Below, piece by piece: positions 46,951-56,825 of a stretch of 64,000 bases of DNA (position 1 is the first letter of the stretch; every line of letters begins with the position of its first letter). The stretch is from contig NZ_CP012850.1 in assembly GCF_000802205.1 (NCBI RefSeq), positions 1,922,001 to 1,986,000 on the forward strand, in the 5' to 3' direction. A program made the translations under genes and the position numbers. The DNA comes from Candidatus Nitrosocosmicus oleophilus. Its GTDB lineage: Archaea > Thermoproteota > Nitrososphaeria > Nitrososphaerales > Nitrososphaeraceae. The notes beneath the pieces are model-generated. The model made no database searches and was not told the DNA's origin. It worked only from the letters and a program-made list of their open reading frames with translations.

Positions 46951-47258
46951 ATCATATGACTCAAAAGTAAATAATATGACCTTTTTATTTTTTCTGCATT
47001 ATTTGAATGGATTTTCTATATCTAAATGGAGGAGTCAATGACTGAATTTAAAGTTACTTAATGGCGTGGATAAGCAACCTGGCCGTTATATTTTATTTGT
47101 TTTTATCTAATAAAAAGCAAAATCCGCAAACAAGGTTTATAAAAAAATAAGGCTAAACAATTCAATTTAGCTAAATTTAGGATCATACAGTTTGTAGACC
47201 GTCATAATTTTCTCCATTTATTCACATTGTTCATATGAAGATGAGTCATTTTTAAAAG
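46951..47258. other. Intergenic region (about 310 bp)
   Basis: AT-rich spacer upstream of the ferritin-like gene. Nothing was recognised. Confidence 0.35.
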
Positions 47259-47462
47259 TTATCCAAAAATACCATTTTCAGTCTTAGGATTTTCGAGACC
47301 ATCAGAATTAAGACTATTAAACATGAATTGAATATGTCCCTTTCTAACCCCTTGGTGGTTGGATAAAAAGAAATCTCCGTCGTATGCATACTTAGTGTCA
47401 ATGGCAATAGTAACATATATGCTAGACGAAATGTATGACCTTTTCTGACTCCTAACGTTCAT
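47259..47462 (-). CDS. Doubtful 67-aa protein
   Basis: A hydrophilic reading (TIAIDTKYAYDGDFFLSNHQ, then GVRKGHIQFMFNSL) with no Cys cluster or membrane helix. The middle looks protein-like, but start, family and promoter are unclear. It could be a gene fragment. Confidence 0.3.
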   Translation of the reverse strand: MNVRSQKRSYISSSIYVTIAIDTKYAYDGDFFLSNHQGVRKGHIQFMFNSLNSDGLENPKTENGIFG

Positions 47463-48011
47463 GTTTTGTCTTTAATAGTATATAATCGACCTCCATCACT
47501 TTTTCGAGTCAAAAATCAACGATAGTGCGACATATTATCAATTATCTGATCTTGTATAGTTAAATTTTCAGTTCTTTGAATAAATCGATATGATTGTACA
47601 TGCTCTTACTAATTTTCGTGGGGGTGACTGTAACAATCAGAAGCAGATGCAGATATCAGAGAGGATTAATAAATCAATAACTCTTAGATTAATGCGATCT
47701 TAATACCAAACAATGTAACCGTACTAATCATTCGTTCCTCTTGACTTCTAGTCAAGCTAAATAGCCTTATTAAAATAATTGATTTTTTGGTTTCACAAAT
47801 GGTAAATTTTTAAGATGAATTTCTGGGTGATCTTCGTTTGGAATATTTTAAAGTAGTTCTGTAGATCTGGAGTGAATTTCTATACTAGTTTAATCATAGC
47901 ATAAATTTTATCTGTCAAAGAGGAAGGAATAAGATTAATCAGTCTATAAAGCTGAACTAATATCTTAATAGTATATATTAAATCTAGATGAATGATCCAG
48001 TGTAAAAATTA
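47463..48011. other. Intergenic region with a small hairpin
   Basis: 549 bp with no gene. CTTGACT-TCT-AGTCAAG (47740-47756) is a perfect 7-bp hairpin or operator-like dyad. AGTATATATTAAAT (about 47970-47983) is a good TATA candidate 30-40 bp before the CDF transporter. Confidence 0.45.
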
Positions 48012-48953
48012 ATGGTAGGTGGAGGTTCGAAAAGAGCAGTATACGCTGCTTTATTTGGAAACTTGGGAATTGCAATATCCAAGCTTATTGCTGCACTCCT
48101 AACTGGTAGTACTTCCATGTGGGCAGAGACCTATCATTCATTCTCAGACACTTTTAATCAAGTATTGTTATTGATAGGAATTAGAACTAGTAAAAAGCAA
48201 GTTTCTGAAAAACATCCTTTTGGACATGGAAAAGAACAGTTTTTTTGGTCTTTTGTTGTAGCCACGCTTATCTTTGGTATATCTGGAGTAATGTCATTAG
48301 AGCAAGGATTTAGTTCATTATTTGGCGGAGTACCTCACCAGTTAGAAAATTTATCGATTACTTATGTAATTTTGGCAATATCATTTGTTTTTGAAGCAAA
48401 TGCTCTCCGAATAGCATTTGGAATATTCAAGAAAGGAATAGAAGAGAGAGGTGAAAAATTGAATTTTTCCACAGTTATCATAGAATTCAAAGAAAGTAAG
48501 GATACATCTGTCTTGACGGTTATGGTGGAAGATTCGGCAGCCATCTTAGGTATAATTATTGCTGGTACAGCCGTATATCTTTCAGATATCACCGGAAATA
48601 CCGCATACGATGCAATAGGCTCTCTCTTAATTGGAGTAGTGTTAATGATTTTTGCATTCTTTTTGGCTAGAGAAAACAAGGATTTGCTTATAGGAGAAGC
48701 AATGTCTAGAAGAGATTATACGGCTATCTACAAGGTAGTTTCGAAAATTCCTCAAGTAAACAAAATAATTTCAGTTCGAACTATGCATTTTGCGCCTGAG
48801 GATGTACTCATAGCACTAGAGGTAAGTTTGGTCGATGATTTGAATACGGATGCGATTGAATTAGTAATTGATGATATCGAAAATAAAGTTAAACAAGTAA
48901 TTCCTTATGCCATATCTTCAAAGATATATGTGGAAGTCGAAAGAGCCAAGTAA
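48012..48953 (+). CDS. Cation diffusion facilitator family transporter
   Basis: A 313-residue CDF (cation efflux) protein exporting Zn2+, Fe2+, Mn2+ or similar in exchange for protons. Helix 1-2 carries GNLGIAISKLIAALLTGSTSM and the metal-site helix AETYHSFSDTFNQVLLLIGI; then comes HPFGHGKEQFFWSFVVATL. Helix 5 is VEDSAAILGIIIAG, and there is a C-terminal cytoplasmic domain (IISVRTMHFAPEDVLIALEV). The first metal-site residues (H-x3-D) are present. The metal cannot be assigned from sequence alone. Confidence 0.92.
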   Translation: MVGGGSKRAVYAALFGNLGIAISKLIAALLTGSTSMWAETYHSFSDTFNQVLLLIGIRTSKKQVSEKHPFGHGKEQFFWSFVVATLIFGISGVMSLEQGFSSLFGGVPHQLENLSITYVILAISFVFEANALRIAFGIFKKGIEERGEKLNFSTVIIEFKESKDTSVLTVMVEDSAAILGIIIAGTAVYLSDITGNTAYDAIGSLLIGVVLMIFAFFLARENKDLLIGEAMSRRDYTAIYKVVSKIPQVNKIISVRTMHFAPEDVLIALEVSLVDDLNTDAIELVIDDIENKVKQVIPYAISSKIYVEVERAK

Positions 48954-50115
48954 TGTACGCAAAGATGGAGATATAGTGGATAATTTTGATCAAAGTATAA
49001 GGAAAAGAACAAAAAGATTCGACATTCTTATTTTCGCTATTAGTTTACGGACCCTTATTATTATGCTCTATTTACTTTGATTTAGTAACAAATATTAAAT
49101 GATTTGGAAACTCGGCTGGTGAAATTATGAATTGTAAATCATAACCTTCATAAAAGATTGGAATTAGTGAAGCAAATCAGATGGAGATATCAAAATAGAT
49201 TAAAAATTATGGCCAATCTTAAAATTATCTTAGAATGGTTAAATCTGAAGTATCGTTGGCTAGTCGGAATCGTGTGACGGCTGTTCCTGAAATTTCAATA
49301 CCTTGTCGATGACTTGTTTAATTAATATATTAAATTCGCAATTAATCTTTCAATCTAAAAAACCGAGACAGATACTTTCTAAAATACTATATTATTTAAG
49401 TATAGTTAAACGCATAAAATTTAATACCGGTTGATTTCTAAAATTGACACATGTTATTCAAATTTTGAGCATACGTACATAGGTTTTTACTTCCATGGAA
49501 TATTCAACACATCCAAAAATAACAGAGAATCGATCCAACTAAAGATTAGAAATAAAGTGATTAATTGAATATGATATAAGTAATAGTTGAACTAGCAAAA
49601 AATCTGACCTAAATTATGTCGAATTGTATTTTGTTCTCCGAGTGTTAGGTTTTACATATAGGAAATAACGAAAAATCGTTTTCTATCATCGTAAAAATAT
49701 TTATGTTTAGCATAAACAATTCATTATAGAATTGAAGCCACAATTATCAGAAAGAAAAAAAATAAAAAGTAACTGTTTGGATCACTTTAACGAACCTTGA
49801 TCGTTAGTACTCTGATAGATTAACACAGAAATAATTGCTTTCTAAATAATTCATTGCGTTATTTACAACACGATAGTTCTTCTTGAGCTGGCCGTATCGT
49901 CATATTTGAAGAATTGCATAGTTTAATACTTCTTAGCCCCCAGGACTGAAAATGCAATAAGTATCATAAAATCTATTTAATCAGTCCAAATTCAAATCGC
50001 GCTATAAGTTGCAGGATCAATCAATTGTGTGAGACATACAATTGAAGTGCCAACTTGAATCATCGAGCAAAATGCTATGTATTTTATACTATCTTTTACA
50101 CAGTTAAAGTAGTAA
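48954..50115. other. Very long intergenic region (1162 bp)
   Basis: The longest clean gap in the central region. No frame above about 25 residues looks coding. A 25-codon frame (MVKSEVSLASRNRVTAVPEI, from about 49233) is the only protein-like text and may be debris. It may hold regulatory sequence or an unrecognised RNA upstream of the histidine kinase. Confidence 0.4.
50081..50090 (+). promoter_or_regulatory. TATA element of the histidine kinase gene
   Basis: ATTTTATACT, centred 30 bp before the ATG at 50116, matches the position expected for a leaderless archaeal transcript. Confidence 0.45.
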
Positions 50116-52545
50116 ATGGACGGAAGAGATGATTTTCTTAAGGCAACAAATGATTTAGTTGACCAAGAATCATTTTCGTCCCAACCGTCAGATAGGCGAA
50201 ATGACGAAGTAGGAATAGAAGAACAACAAGAAAAGAAAACGATAGCAACTAGAATTGTTTATGGCGAAGAGATAGTACTAATAGCTGAAAAATTTGTTAG
50301 GACCTGTAAAAGGGATCTCAATATATGTATTAATAAAAACATGCCCTCTGTAATTGTCAATTTCCCTGCAATTACAAGATTTTATGAAGTATTGCACCGA
50401 AACTCCGTAAAGATAAGAATAGTTACAGAAATAACTTCAGACAACTTGGGATATTGGAATCAGAACAACTACAAATATGGAATTGAAATAAAACATTTAT
50501 CAGACATCAACGGTAACTTTGCAATCTCTGATGATAGCGAGTATCTTGCATCGACAGTAATACATGAAAGTAAACCGCTATCAGAAATGATACACAGCAA
50601 CGTAAAAGAGATTGTAGAGCAAAATAAATTGGTATTTGAAACCTTTTGGAAAAACGCAATACCCGTAGAACAGAAGATAAAAGAAATCGAAAGGAGAAGA
50701 TTACCAATTCAAACCTACCTCATAGAGGATAGTGCTGAAGCTCTTGCTTATGCACAAAATTTTATTGAGAACGCTGATACAGGTTTTTCAAATTCAACGT
50801 CTATAGGGTATTTCAAATTACTTGCACAAAACCAAACTCTTCTTCAAGCATATTTGAATCACCTTTCAAAGAATAAAGAAGGAAAAGTAAAAGGCGGTAT
50901 ACGTTGGGTTACTTATATAGACAACAAAAAGGACGATTTAAAATTAATAAAAAAATTTCTTGATATGAATATTGAAATAAAACATGTCAGAAGCCTGCCA
51001 CCGTTGTACTTCTCAGTGTCGCGTAAACAATGTGTTACCACTATAGAAGATTTAAAAAATGGAGAGATGTTTCAGAGAATTGTTCATAGCTCGGAGCCAC
51101 TTTACATAACGCATTATCAGAAAGTATTTGATGAACTGTGGGAAACAGGTATAGATGCTAGAGAAAGAATAAGACAGGTAGAAACTGGTGCTACCGTACA
51201 GGCTACAAGAATCATTGAAAATCCGTTAATAACAAAACAATACTTTATAGATTTGGTACGATATGCGAAAGAAGAAATTCTGATACTCTTCCCTTCATTA
51301 AACGCAGTAAAAAGAGAAGTTACAATGGGTATTATTGATTTACTGAAAAAAAGGATCACTGAAAATATTCGAATTAGAATTCTATCTCCTGTAAACGAAA
51401 ATATCAGAGAATTATTATTTTCAAAGAATATAAAAGGCAAATATGAATTTAAGGAAAACATTCTTAGTAGAGAGATTAGAAAGCAGGAGAATTTGATATC
51501 TACAATTGTAATCGTAGATCGAAAATATGTCTTAGCCACAGAACTAAAGGATGATTCTCAAGAATTATTTGAAGAGGCTATAGGAGTCTCAACATATTCA
51601 ACAAGTAAGCCTACTGTCTTATCCTACATATCAATATTTGAAAGCCTCTGGGATCAAACGGAAATGTTTGATAATCTGAAATTAGCCAATGAAAAACTTA
51701 TACAGAGTGAACAATTAGAAAGAGAATTCATTAACACAGCAGCTCATGAGCTAAGAACCCCCACCCAAGCCGTGATGGGATATGCGGAATTATACAAGGA
51801 AGTATTTGACAACCTGTTAGAAAATACAAAAGTGACATCCGATGATGAATTAAGAAGGATTATTAATCATCTCAAAGAACACTTTGATGCTATATCTCGA
51901 AATTCCAATAGATTAGACGAATTAATAAATAATCTATTGGATGTAGCAAGAATTGAGTCAAATAGAATAAACAGTTTACAGATACGTAAAGAAAATTTAG
52001 ACATAGTTAAGGTAATAAATGATATAATTAACACAGAACTTGAACAAAAAATCAAAAATAAGAATATTGAAATTAACTTTATAAAAGAATACATCAATGA
52101 GCATTGTTGGACATATGCCGATAAATCAAGACTAAATCAGATAACTAATAACATAGTGGGTAATGCAATAAATTTTACAGGTCAAAATGGTAAGATTGAC
52201 ATCATAATCACAGAAAATGTATGTCATATGAATAAATTAGATGTAGAAAATAAGAATACTATTGTAGATAATATGAGAGGTAACAATGAATTGAACATAG
52301 AAGGGAATAAATTAAGGGAACAAATCCTTGTTGGTATATCTGATAATGGTAAAGGAATTTCCCCACATATCATGCCTAAATTATTTGAAAAATTTATTAC
52401 AAGTTCTGACACAGGAACAGGTCTTGGACTATACATTACTCGGAATTTAATTGAAGCCATGGGTGGTCGAATATGGGCATTTAACAATAATGACGGAATA
52501 GGTTCTACGTTTGTATTTAGTTTACCTAAGGCAGATACAAAATAA
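50116..52545 (+). CDS. Soluble histidine kinase with three tandem sensor modules
   Basis: An 809-residue two-component sensor without membrane helices or PAS motifs. Residues 540-620 are the dimerisation/phosphoacceptor domain with H544 in NTAAHELRTPTQAV. Residues 650-805 are the ATPase, with the N box IVGNAINFT, DNGKGISPH, FEKFITSS and TGLGLYIT. The N-terminal 530 residues hold three related units (about 40-195, 196-355 and 356-525), each ending in an F-x3-W helix: FETFWKNAIPVEQKIKEIE, FDELWETGIDARERIRQVE, FESLWDQTEMF. Each unit resembles the PLD-like effector domain seen in TrmB-type regulators (inference). No response regulator gene is adjacent. Confidence 0.9.
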   Translation: MDGRDDFLKATNDLVDQESFSSQPSDRRNDEVGIEEQQEKKTIATRIVYGEEIVLIAEKFVRTCKRDLNICINKNMPSVIVNFPAITRFYEVLHRNSVKIRIVTEITSDNLGYWNQNNYKYGIEIKHLSDINGNFAISDDSEYLASTVIHESKPLSEMIHSNVKEIVEQNKLVFETFWKNAIPVEQKIKEIERRRLPIQTYLIEDSAEALAYAQNFIENADTGFSNSTSIGYFKLLAQNQTLLQAYLNHLSKNKEGKVKGGIRWVTYIDNKKDDLKLIKKFLDMNIEIKHVRSLPPLYFSVSRKQCVTTIEDLKNGEMFQRIVHSSEPLYITHYQKVFDELWETGIDARERIRQVETGATVQATRIIENPLITKQYFIDLVRYAKEEILILFPSLNAVKREVTMGIIDLLKKRITENIRIRILSPVNENIRELLFSKNIKGKYEFKENILSREIRKQENLISTIVIVDRKYVLATELKDDSQELFEEAIGVSTYSTSKPTVLSYISIFESLWDQTEMFDNLKLANEKLIQSEQLEREFINTAAHELRTPTQAVMGYAELYKEVFDNLLENTKVTSDDELRRIINHLKEHFDAISRNSNRLDELINNLLDVARIESNRINSLQIRKENLDIVKVINDIINTELEQKIKNKNIEINFIKEYINEHCWTYADKSRLNQITNNIVGNAINFTGQNGKIDIIITENVCHMNKLDVENKNTIVDNMRGNNELNIEGNKLREQILVGISDNGKGISPHIMPKLFEKFITSSDTGTGLGLYITRNLIEAMGGRIWAFNNNDGIGSTFVFSLPKADTK

Positions 52546-52684
52546 TAATTAGAAATAAAAAGACTTACTAAGATATTCGATTATTCCTATTTATATTGTT
52601 TTTATCTTAAAACTTTTTTCTTGGCAAATGATGTAATATCCAAGTACTTAAGCCCCCATACTGTCTCTACGATAAAATGAAATC

Positions 52685-53902
52685 CTAATTTGTTATTCTT
52701 TCTTGAGATATTTTCTTAGAGGCATTCTGTTTTTCTAATATGTTTTCGTAAATCAAATAATGTTGTCTTGCAATAGTATTCCAATCGAGATTCCGTTTAA
52801 ATTCCTTGACATTAGTTTCAAATTTTTTATAGTTTTTTTCGAGTTTAACAAATGCTTTCTGAAAAGAATAAGGTGTTCTACTGGATACTATGCCTAGACC
52901 AAATTGTGTAAACTCCTTGAAAAAATCTAAGTTTGAAGAGATAAAGGGCTTCCCGTGACCTAAACCATCAAACATTATACCAGATCCAGAAGATACCTTA
53001 TAGGGTAGGAATGTGGCATCACTCGAAATGAATAGTAGTGACAATTCTTCCTCTGTAAGATATTGTTTGCCTAAGTTAATAATTTGATCATTAATTTTGC
53101 TATTCTTTAGATCTAAGTCAGCACCTTCTGTATTGTAAAAGTTTTTTGAGTAATTAACAACTAATTTCCAGTTCAGTGGCATCCTCATATTCTTTATTAT
53201 GTCCCATCCCTTTGTAGATGTAAAGAAGCCTTGCGCCAAAGCCAATCTACCCGTTTGAGGTAATCCTAATTTTTTCCTTGCCTCTTTCTGTGTTGTGTCA
53301 ATAGTTGTTGGCCAAGGAGTAGAACCATGATATACAATGTTAGTTCCGGGGATCAAAGATTTCATATGATTAGAAAAAACTATTCCGTACGCACTTTTCG
53401 ACATTATTTGTTTGTTAATTCGATGCAATGATGAGTAATTGATTAGTTGCTTCCAATATTTGTATAATAAATTCAGCCTCATCCAATCCTTGCTGTTACC
53501 ATTCTTTGTATCTATTAGCTGCATCCATTGTTTGAAACACATGGATGTATGAAACGTAGTAACAATTGGAACAGTACATTTATCATAAAATTTATCTAGT
53601 CCAGTATTTGTTAGGAAAGGCAATAATGGGTTTAAATTAAACCCATATAGTCCATGTTCATGTTGAATATGTACTATATCCGGCTTGTACTCTTGTGTTA
53701 TACTTTGTAATATTTCTGAATTTTGTTTATTAAATGGTGATATGCCATGGTAATCTCCTGTTCCGTGAAGATCCGATACAACTCTAACTTCTAAGTTAAT
53801 TAACCGTAAAGACTTAACTAAGTTATATGTGAAGCGACCAACACCGCCATGCATTGGAGGGTATTCAGTGCTTACCATCATAATTTTCAAATTTGGATGC
53901 AA
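52685..53902 (-). CDS. Glycosyltransferase family 4 protein
   Basis: A 405-residue GT-B fold sugar transferase. The N-terminal domain starts KIMMVSTEYPPMHGGVGRFT, the usual acceptor-side glycine loop. DIVHIQHEHGLYGF follows, and the C-terminal donor-binding part has SGSGIMFDGLGHGKPFISS with a conserved Gly/Lys-Pro loop. It transfers a sugar from a nucleotide or lipid carrier, in archaea mostly for protein N-glycans, exopolysaccharide or glycolipids. It is isolated, with no other glycan genes nearby, and convergent with the histidine kinase. Confidence 0.88.
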   Translation of the reverse strand: MHPNLKIMMVSTEYPPMHGGVGRFTYNLVKSLRLINLEVRVVSDLHGTGDYHGISPFNKQNSEILQSITQEYKPDIVHIQHEHGLYGFNLNPLLPFLTNTGLDKFYDKCTVPIVTTFHTSMCFKQWMQLIDTKNGNSKDWMRLNLLYKYWKQLINYSSLHRINKQIMSKSAYGIVFSNHMKSLIPGTNIVYHGSTPWPTTIDTTQKEARKKLGLPQTGRLALAQGFFTSTKGWDIIKNMRMPLNWKLVVNYSKNFYNTEGADLDLKNSKINDQIINLGKQYLTEEELSLLFISSDATFLPYKVSSGSGIMFDGLGHGKPFISSNLDFFKEFTQFGLGIVSSRTPYSFQKAFVKLEKNYKKFETNVKEFKRNLDWNTIARQHYLIYENILEKQNASKKISQERITN

Positions 53903-54279
53903 AATTTAACGCGATAGATATTGTATATAATAGTTAAAATATATCTAGGATTGTCATTTTCCAACGATTTTACAGTATTACAATCATTGTATTGCAAGCA
54001 TCAAATCATAGATATCGTTATAAACCTGGCTCTATGAATATCATTTTTGTGAAAACTATTAAATAGTCATAAACAACGTTACTTATTTTTCTGAATATAG
54101 TATTTGATTGTTTATCAAAAAATATTATTGAGAAAGAAATACATAACCATGGCCGATTAGTTTACAGACTGCGCCTATGTAAAAAGACGAGATGCTTTTA
54201 TTTTTAACATACAGTTTTACCTTATAGACTTATCCATATTTCTTAATAATCTATAATAGATTATTAAATAGTAAAAGTT
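53903..54279. other. Intergenic region with divergent promoters
   Basis: 377 bp between the glycosyltransferase and the small acidic protein. It holds the palindrome listed separately. Otherwise it is AT-rich with no gene. Confidence 0.4.
54244..54266. promoter_or_regulatory. Perfect 11-bp inverted repeat, possible operator
   Basis: TAATAATCTAT-A-ATAGATTATTA, perfect dyad symmetry around one base, ending 13 bp before the ATG at 54280. It overlaps where a leaderless TATA box would sit, so a bound dimeric repressor would block initiation. Confidence 0.5.
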
Positions 54280-54480
54280 ATGCAAAACTATGATGATGAT
54301 ATGACCAAAGAAATAGAGAGAGATGCAAAAACAACTGCTGACGAAGCAAAAGAAACACTTGACGAAGCAGGAGATAAAATTAAAGCGGAAGCAATAGCTG
54401 TCGGAAACAATTTAAAAGATCCCGATAGAGATTTAGACACGGAATATGACAAGGAAAAGATAAAGAAAGATTTTACATAA
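54280..54480 (+). CDS. Small acidic helical protein, 66 aa
   Basis: A charged, Cys-free, helix-forming protein (KEIERDAKTTADEAKETLDE, later DKIKAEAIAVGNNLKDPDRD). The A/K/E/D pattern resembles small stress proteins of the CsbD or LEA-like kind, but no family motif is certain. The palindromic site before it suggests regulated expression. Confidence 0.65.
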   Translation: MQNYDDDMTKEIERDAKTTADEAKETLDEAGDKIKAEAIAVGNNLKDPDRDLDTEYDKEKIKKDFT

Positions 54481-54866
54481 TTGCATACTTTTTCCTCCGT
54501 AGTTAAATCGCTTTTTTTACTAATTACTAAGCCATTCGTCTATATCATATACAAAAATATTTCGATTCAACAATGAAAATGTGCGTTTCCTCTGGTTAGA
54601 TGATCAACATCGCTGCGTTTCAACAATTAAAGCAGTCACAATACCAACCTAACCATAGAGCCCACTAAAGAATATTTGAGTTTTAAGAATGGAATTCGAA
54701 ATACTCCGTTAATTAAATCAGAATTCTATTGGTCAGGTTGCCATCAAAAGGCCCCAATTGGTGGTCATAACCTCTATATCCCAATTCATCACAAAATTAT
54801 TTCTATCGAACGGAATTGGCAGCCAGCCTTTTTGTCTAAACATAATCAGGTTCTTTAATATGTGAT
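54481..54866. other. Intergenic region (386 bp)
   Basis: T-rich just after the preceding stop (CTTTTTTTACTAATTAC near 54510-54525, a possible terminator). A 60-codon frame at 54676-54858 has no promoter, signal or family and was not called. Confidence 0.4.
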
Positions 54867-54876
54867 CTATTTATAG
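54867..54876 (+). promoter_or_regulatory. TATA element of the secreted protein gene
   Basis: CTATTTATAG, 22-31 bp before the ATG at 54898: a good position for a leaderless archaeal transcript. Confidence 0.5.
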
Positions 54877-54897
54877 TTTGCACAATAAATTTGTACA

Positions 54898-55338
54898 ATG
54901 TCAAAAACAAACATGTCGCTATTTGGAATAGTTCTAGCAACTATATTTTCAATGACTCTAGCATTACAACCGGTCAATGCCGAACCCCTGACTATGGATA
55001 TTAATAAAGCTAAAGATCCGGGTCCTGGATTTGGTACTGATAAATTAGGTACACTTACCGTTGATGCTAAAAACAATACCTTAGATGTTTCTGCAAATCT
55101 AACTGTTACTCCGAAACAAGACAAGGTTTTTGAAGGTTGGTTAGTTGATGGCGATGGTTCCAATTATAAATTGAGTTTGGGTGTAGTAGATGGAAACAAT
55201 TTAAAGTTTTCTGAGAATATGGTCAACCCTTACACATATACACAATTTATCATAACTGAGGAGCCAATCAGTGATGCCGATCCAAATGCTGCCGGAACAT
55301 TCGGGGGAGCTGAATTACAGCCTCCTTTCGGACAATAA
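54898..55338 (+). CDS. Secreted beta-rich protein, 146 aa
   Basis: A signal peptide (FGIVLATIFSMTLALQPVNA) is cleaved near residue 28. The mature part has alternating short strands (KLGTLTVDAKNNTLDVSANL, FEGWLVDGDGSNYKLSLGVV, YTQFIITEEPISDADPNAAG) resembling the extracellular domain of anti-sigma-K/RskA-like proteins or CHRD-type modules; that comparison is loose. It has no anchor, so it is probably released or bound at the S-layer. A run of T follows the stop. Confidence 0.75.
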   Translation: MSKTNMSLFGIVLATIFSMTLALQPVNAEPLTMDINKAKDPGPGFGTDKLGTLTVDAKNNTLDVSANLTVTPKQDKVFEGWLVDGDGSNYKLSLGVVDGNNLKFSENMVNPYTYTQFIITEEPISDADPNAAGTFGGAELQPPFGQ

Positions 55339-55340
55339 TC

Positions 55341-55355
55341 TCTTTTTTTTCTTTT
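55341..55355 (+). terminator. T-tract terminator
   Basis: TCTTTTTTTTCTTTT starting two bases after the stop codon of the secreted protein gene. A typical archaeal U-tract terminator. Confidence 0.55.
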
Positions 55356-55791
55356 AGAAACTATTAATTAACCTGTCCACAGCAAGGCACTTTAACGATT
55401 GTATGTCGTATCTTGCTGAATGTTGACGATGAAACAACTACTCGTATATCCTTGTATTAATAAATCGAACAAACCACAGAATATTGCGTAAACTATTGTA
55501 GATGACATAACTTAGTATTTGAAAATTTGACTAGAATTTTTTGAGAAATAAAGATATAAGCGATCCTTTGATGAGTGTTGTTCTATTCATGGTAATTTTA
55601 TTGATACCTTATCTACGCTAGTAAGATCATCAATGATCAATGAATCGATATCATATATTGAGTTAATGAATTATTGTTTATTTTATATATCAAGAGAAAT
55701 ATTGGAGTCGAATACCCCGGTTTTTTAAGTTATGGTCATCTCGCTAGATTAATAATAAGAACTTATAACAGCTCCATAATTTTCTGTATAA
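55356..55791. other. Intergenic region (436 bp)
   Basis: AT-rich. No gene, repeat or RNA was recognised. Confidence 0.35.
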
Positions 55792-56178
55792 CTAGCCGCT
55801 CAGAGTCCCGTTATTTGTTGCTATTTTATCTGCACCGGGGATTTCAGACCATATTGCAGGATCTACTAGATTAATAATGTTTAGTATACCTATGAACATC
55901 ATAAATAAGATTATGGATATGAAACCCATTTTAGAGAATAATATTCCATTCTTGTCATCATTATTAAGATAATTAAAGCAAGCTAATGAAAATATTATTA
56001 CGATTACTACTGCAATGGTTACAAACAATGAACGATTGGGAAATTCGACTGGAGAGAACGATGAAATTGTAAGTAGTATCAAGAATCCACCAATGATAGT
56101 GGCATTGATCATTAGCGAATCTTTTGGATTAATATTCAAGTAGACATGACCTTTGGAGAGTCTCATACAACATTCCAT
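55792..56178 (-). CDS. Small membrane protein, three predicted helices
   Basis: 128 residues (or 124 from the internal ATG MRLSKGHVYLN). The hydrophobic segments are INATIIGGFLILLTISS, SLFVTIAVVIVIIFSLACF and MGFISIILFMMFIGILNI. The third is followed by an acidic/Asn tail. I recognise no family. It lies parallel to and downstream of the ferritin-like gene with a 138-bp gap. Confidence 0.6.
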   Translation of the reverse strand: MECCMRLSKGHVYLNINPKDSLMINATIIGGFLILLTISSFSPVEFPNRSLFVTIAVVIVIIFSLACFNYLNNDDKNGILFSKMGFISIILFMMFIGILNIINLVDPAIWSEIPGADKIATNNGTLSG

Positions 56179-56316
56179 CTAAATACCGAGAAATTTGTAT
56201 ATCAGTTTTGTATAATGATAAAATGATAGGCAAATATTTATCGGAAGTTAATGATTAAAAGCTGCATCGATGTTTACTCAATATCATTTCTTCATAAAAG
56301 CAACAGTAGAAAGGAG

Positions 56317-56775
56317 TTACGCAGATACGGCTGTTTTTGCCATACCAACACACTGAGAGAGATGCCTTTGTTCTTCTTTTAGGATGGATTTTACCGAACT
56401 TTGTGCCTTTTTATTGTCGAAGTTTGAGCAAATGGCTTGGAGGACCTCATAATGTGCTACCTCCCCTCCTTCTGCCAAACATAAGAATTCTAATGCTTCT
56501 GAGGTATCAGGTTTCTCTCCTAGGTATACTTTCATAATTTTGGCTGCTTTCTCCTCCGTTTCTTTGGCAGATTCTTCTACTTTGGCTATATCCAGTCTTA
56601 CTTCTTTGTCTTCAGAAAAAATACGAGCAACTTCTTGAATTTTTTCCTCATGAGTGCTTGCTTCTCCTTGAATTTCCTTTGCTTCATTTTTGGTCACAGA
56701 TTTTAATAATTTCATTTCTATCAATTCGTCCACTGCTTTTTGAGCTGCTCTCTCTAAGCCTAATACTTCACCCAA
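56317..56775 (-). CDS. Ferritin-like helical protein, N-terminus probably shifted
   Basis: 152 residues from a TTG, mostly long amphipathic helices (AKVEESAKETEEKAAKIMKV, FLCLAEGGEVAHYEVLQAI, LKEEQRHLSQCVGMAKTAV). Glu and His in the last two helices (E...H near EVAHYEV, EEQRHLSQ) suit a di-iron or DUF892-like ferritin fold. Just upstream in another frame is a natural start, MLQVPNKKENIE from the ATG at 56825. One extra T in the run 56788-56791 would fuse it to KLAKELGEVLG, giving a normal protein. The gene may therefore carry a frameshift, real or an error. Confidence 0.6.
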   Translation of the reverse strand: MGEVLGLERAAQKAVDELIEMKLLKSVTKNEAKEIQGEASTHEEKIQEVARIFSEDKEVRLDIAKVEESAKETEEKAAKIMKVYLGEKPDTSEALEFLCLAEGGEVAHYEVLQAICSNFDNKKAQSSVKSILKEEQRHLSQCVGMAKTAVSA

Positions 56776-56825
56776 TTCTTTTGCAAGTTTTCTATATTTT
56801 CTTTTTTATTTGGCACTTGTAACAT

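Noticed and set aside
47580-47705. 38-codon plus-strand frame upstream of the CDF transporter
   Set aside because: No metal-binding, membrane or charge pattern and no promoter; a chance frame is as likely.
54676-54858. 60-codon frame downstream of the small acidic gene
   Set aside because: It ends just before the promoter of the next gene and has no family, signal or start context.
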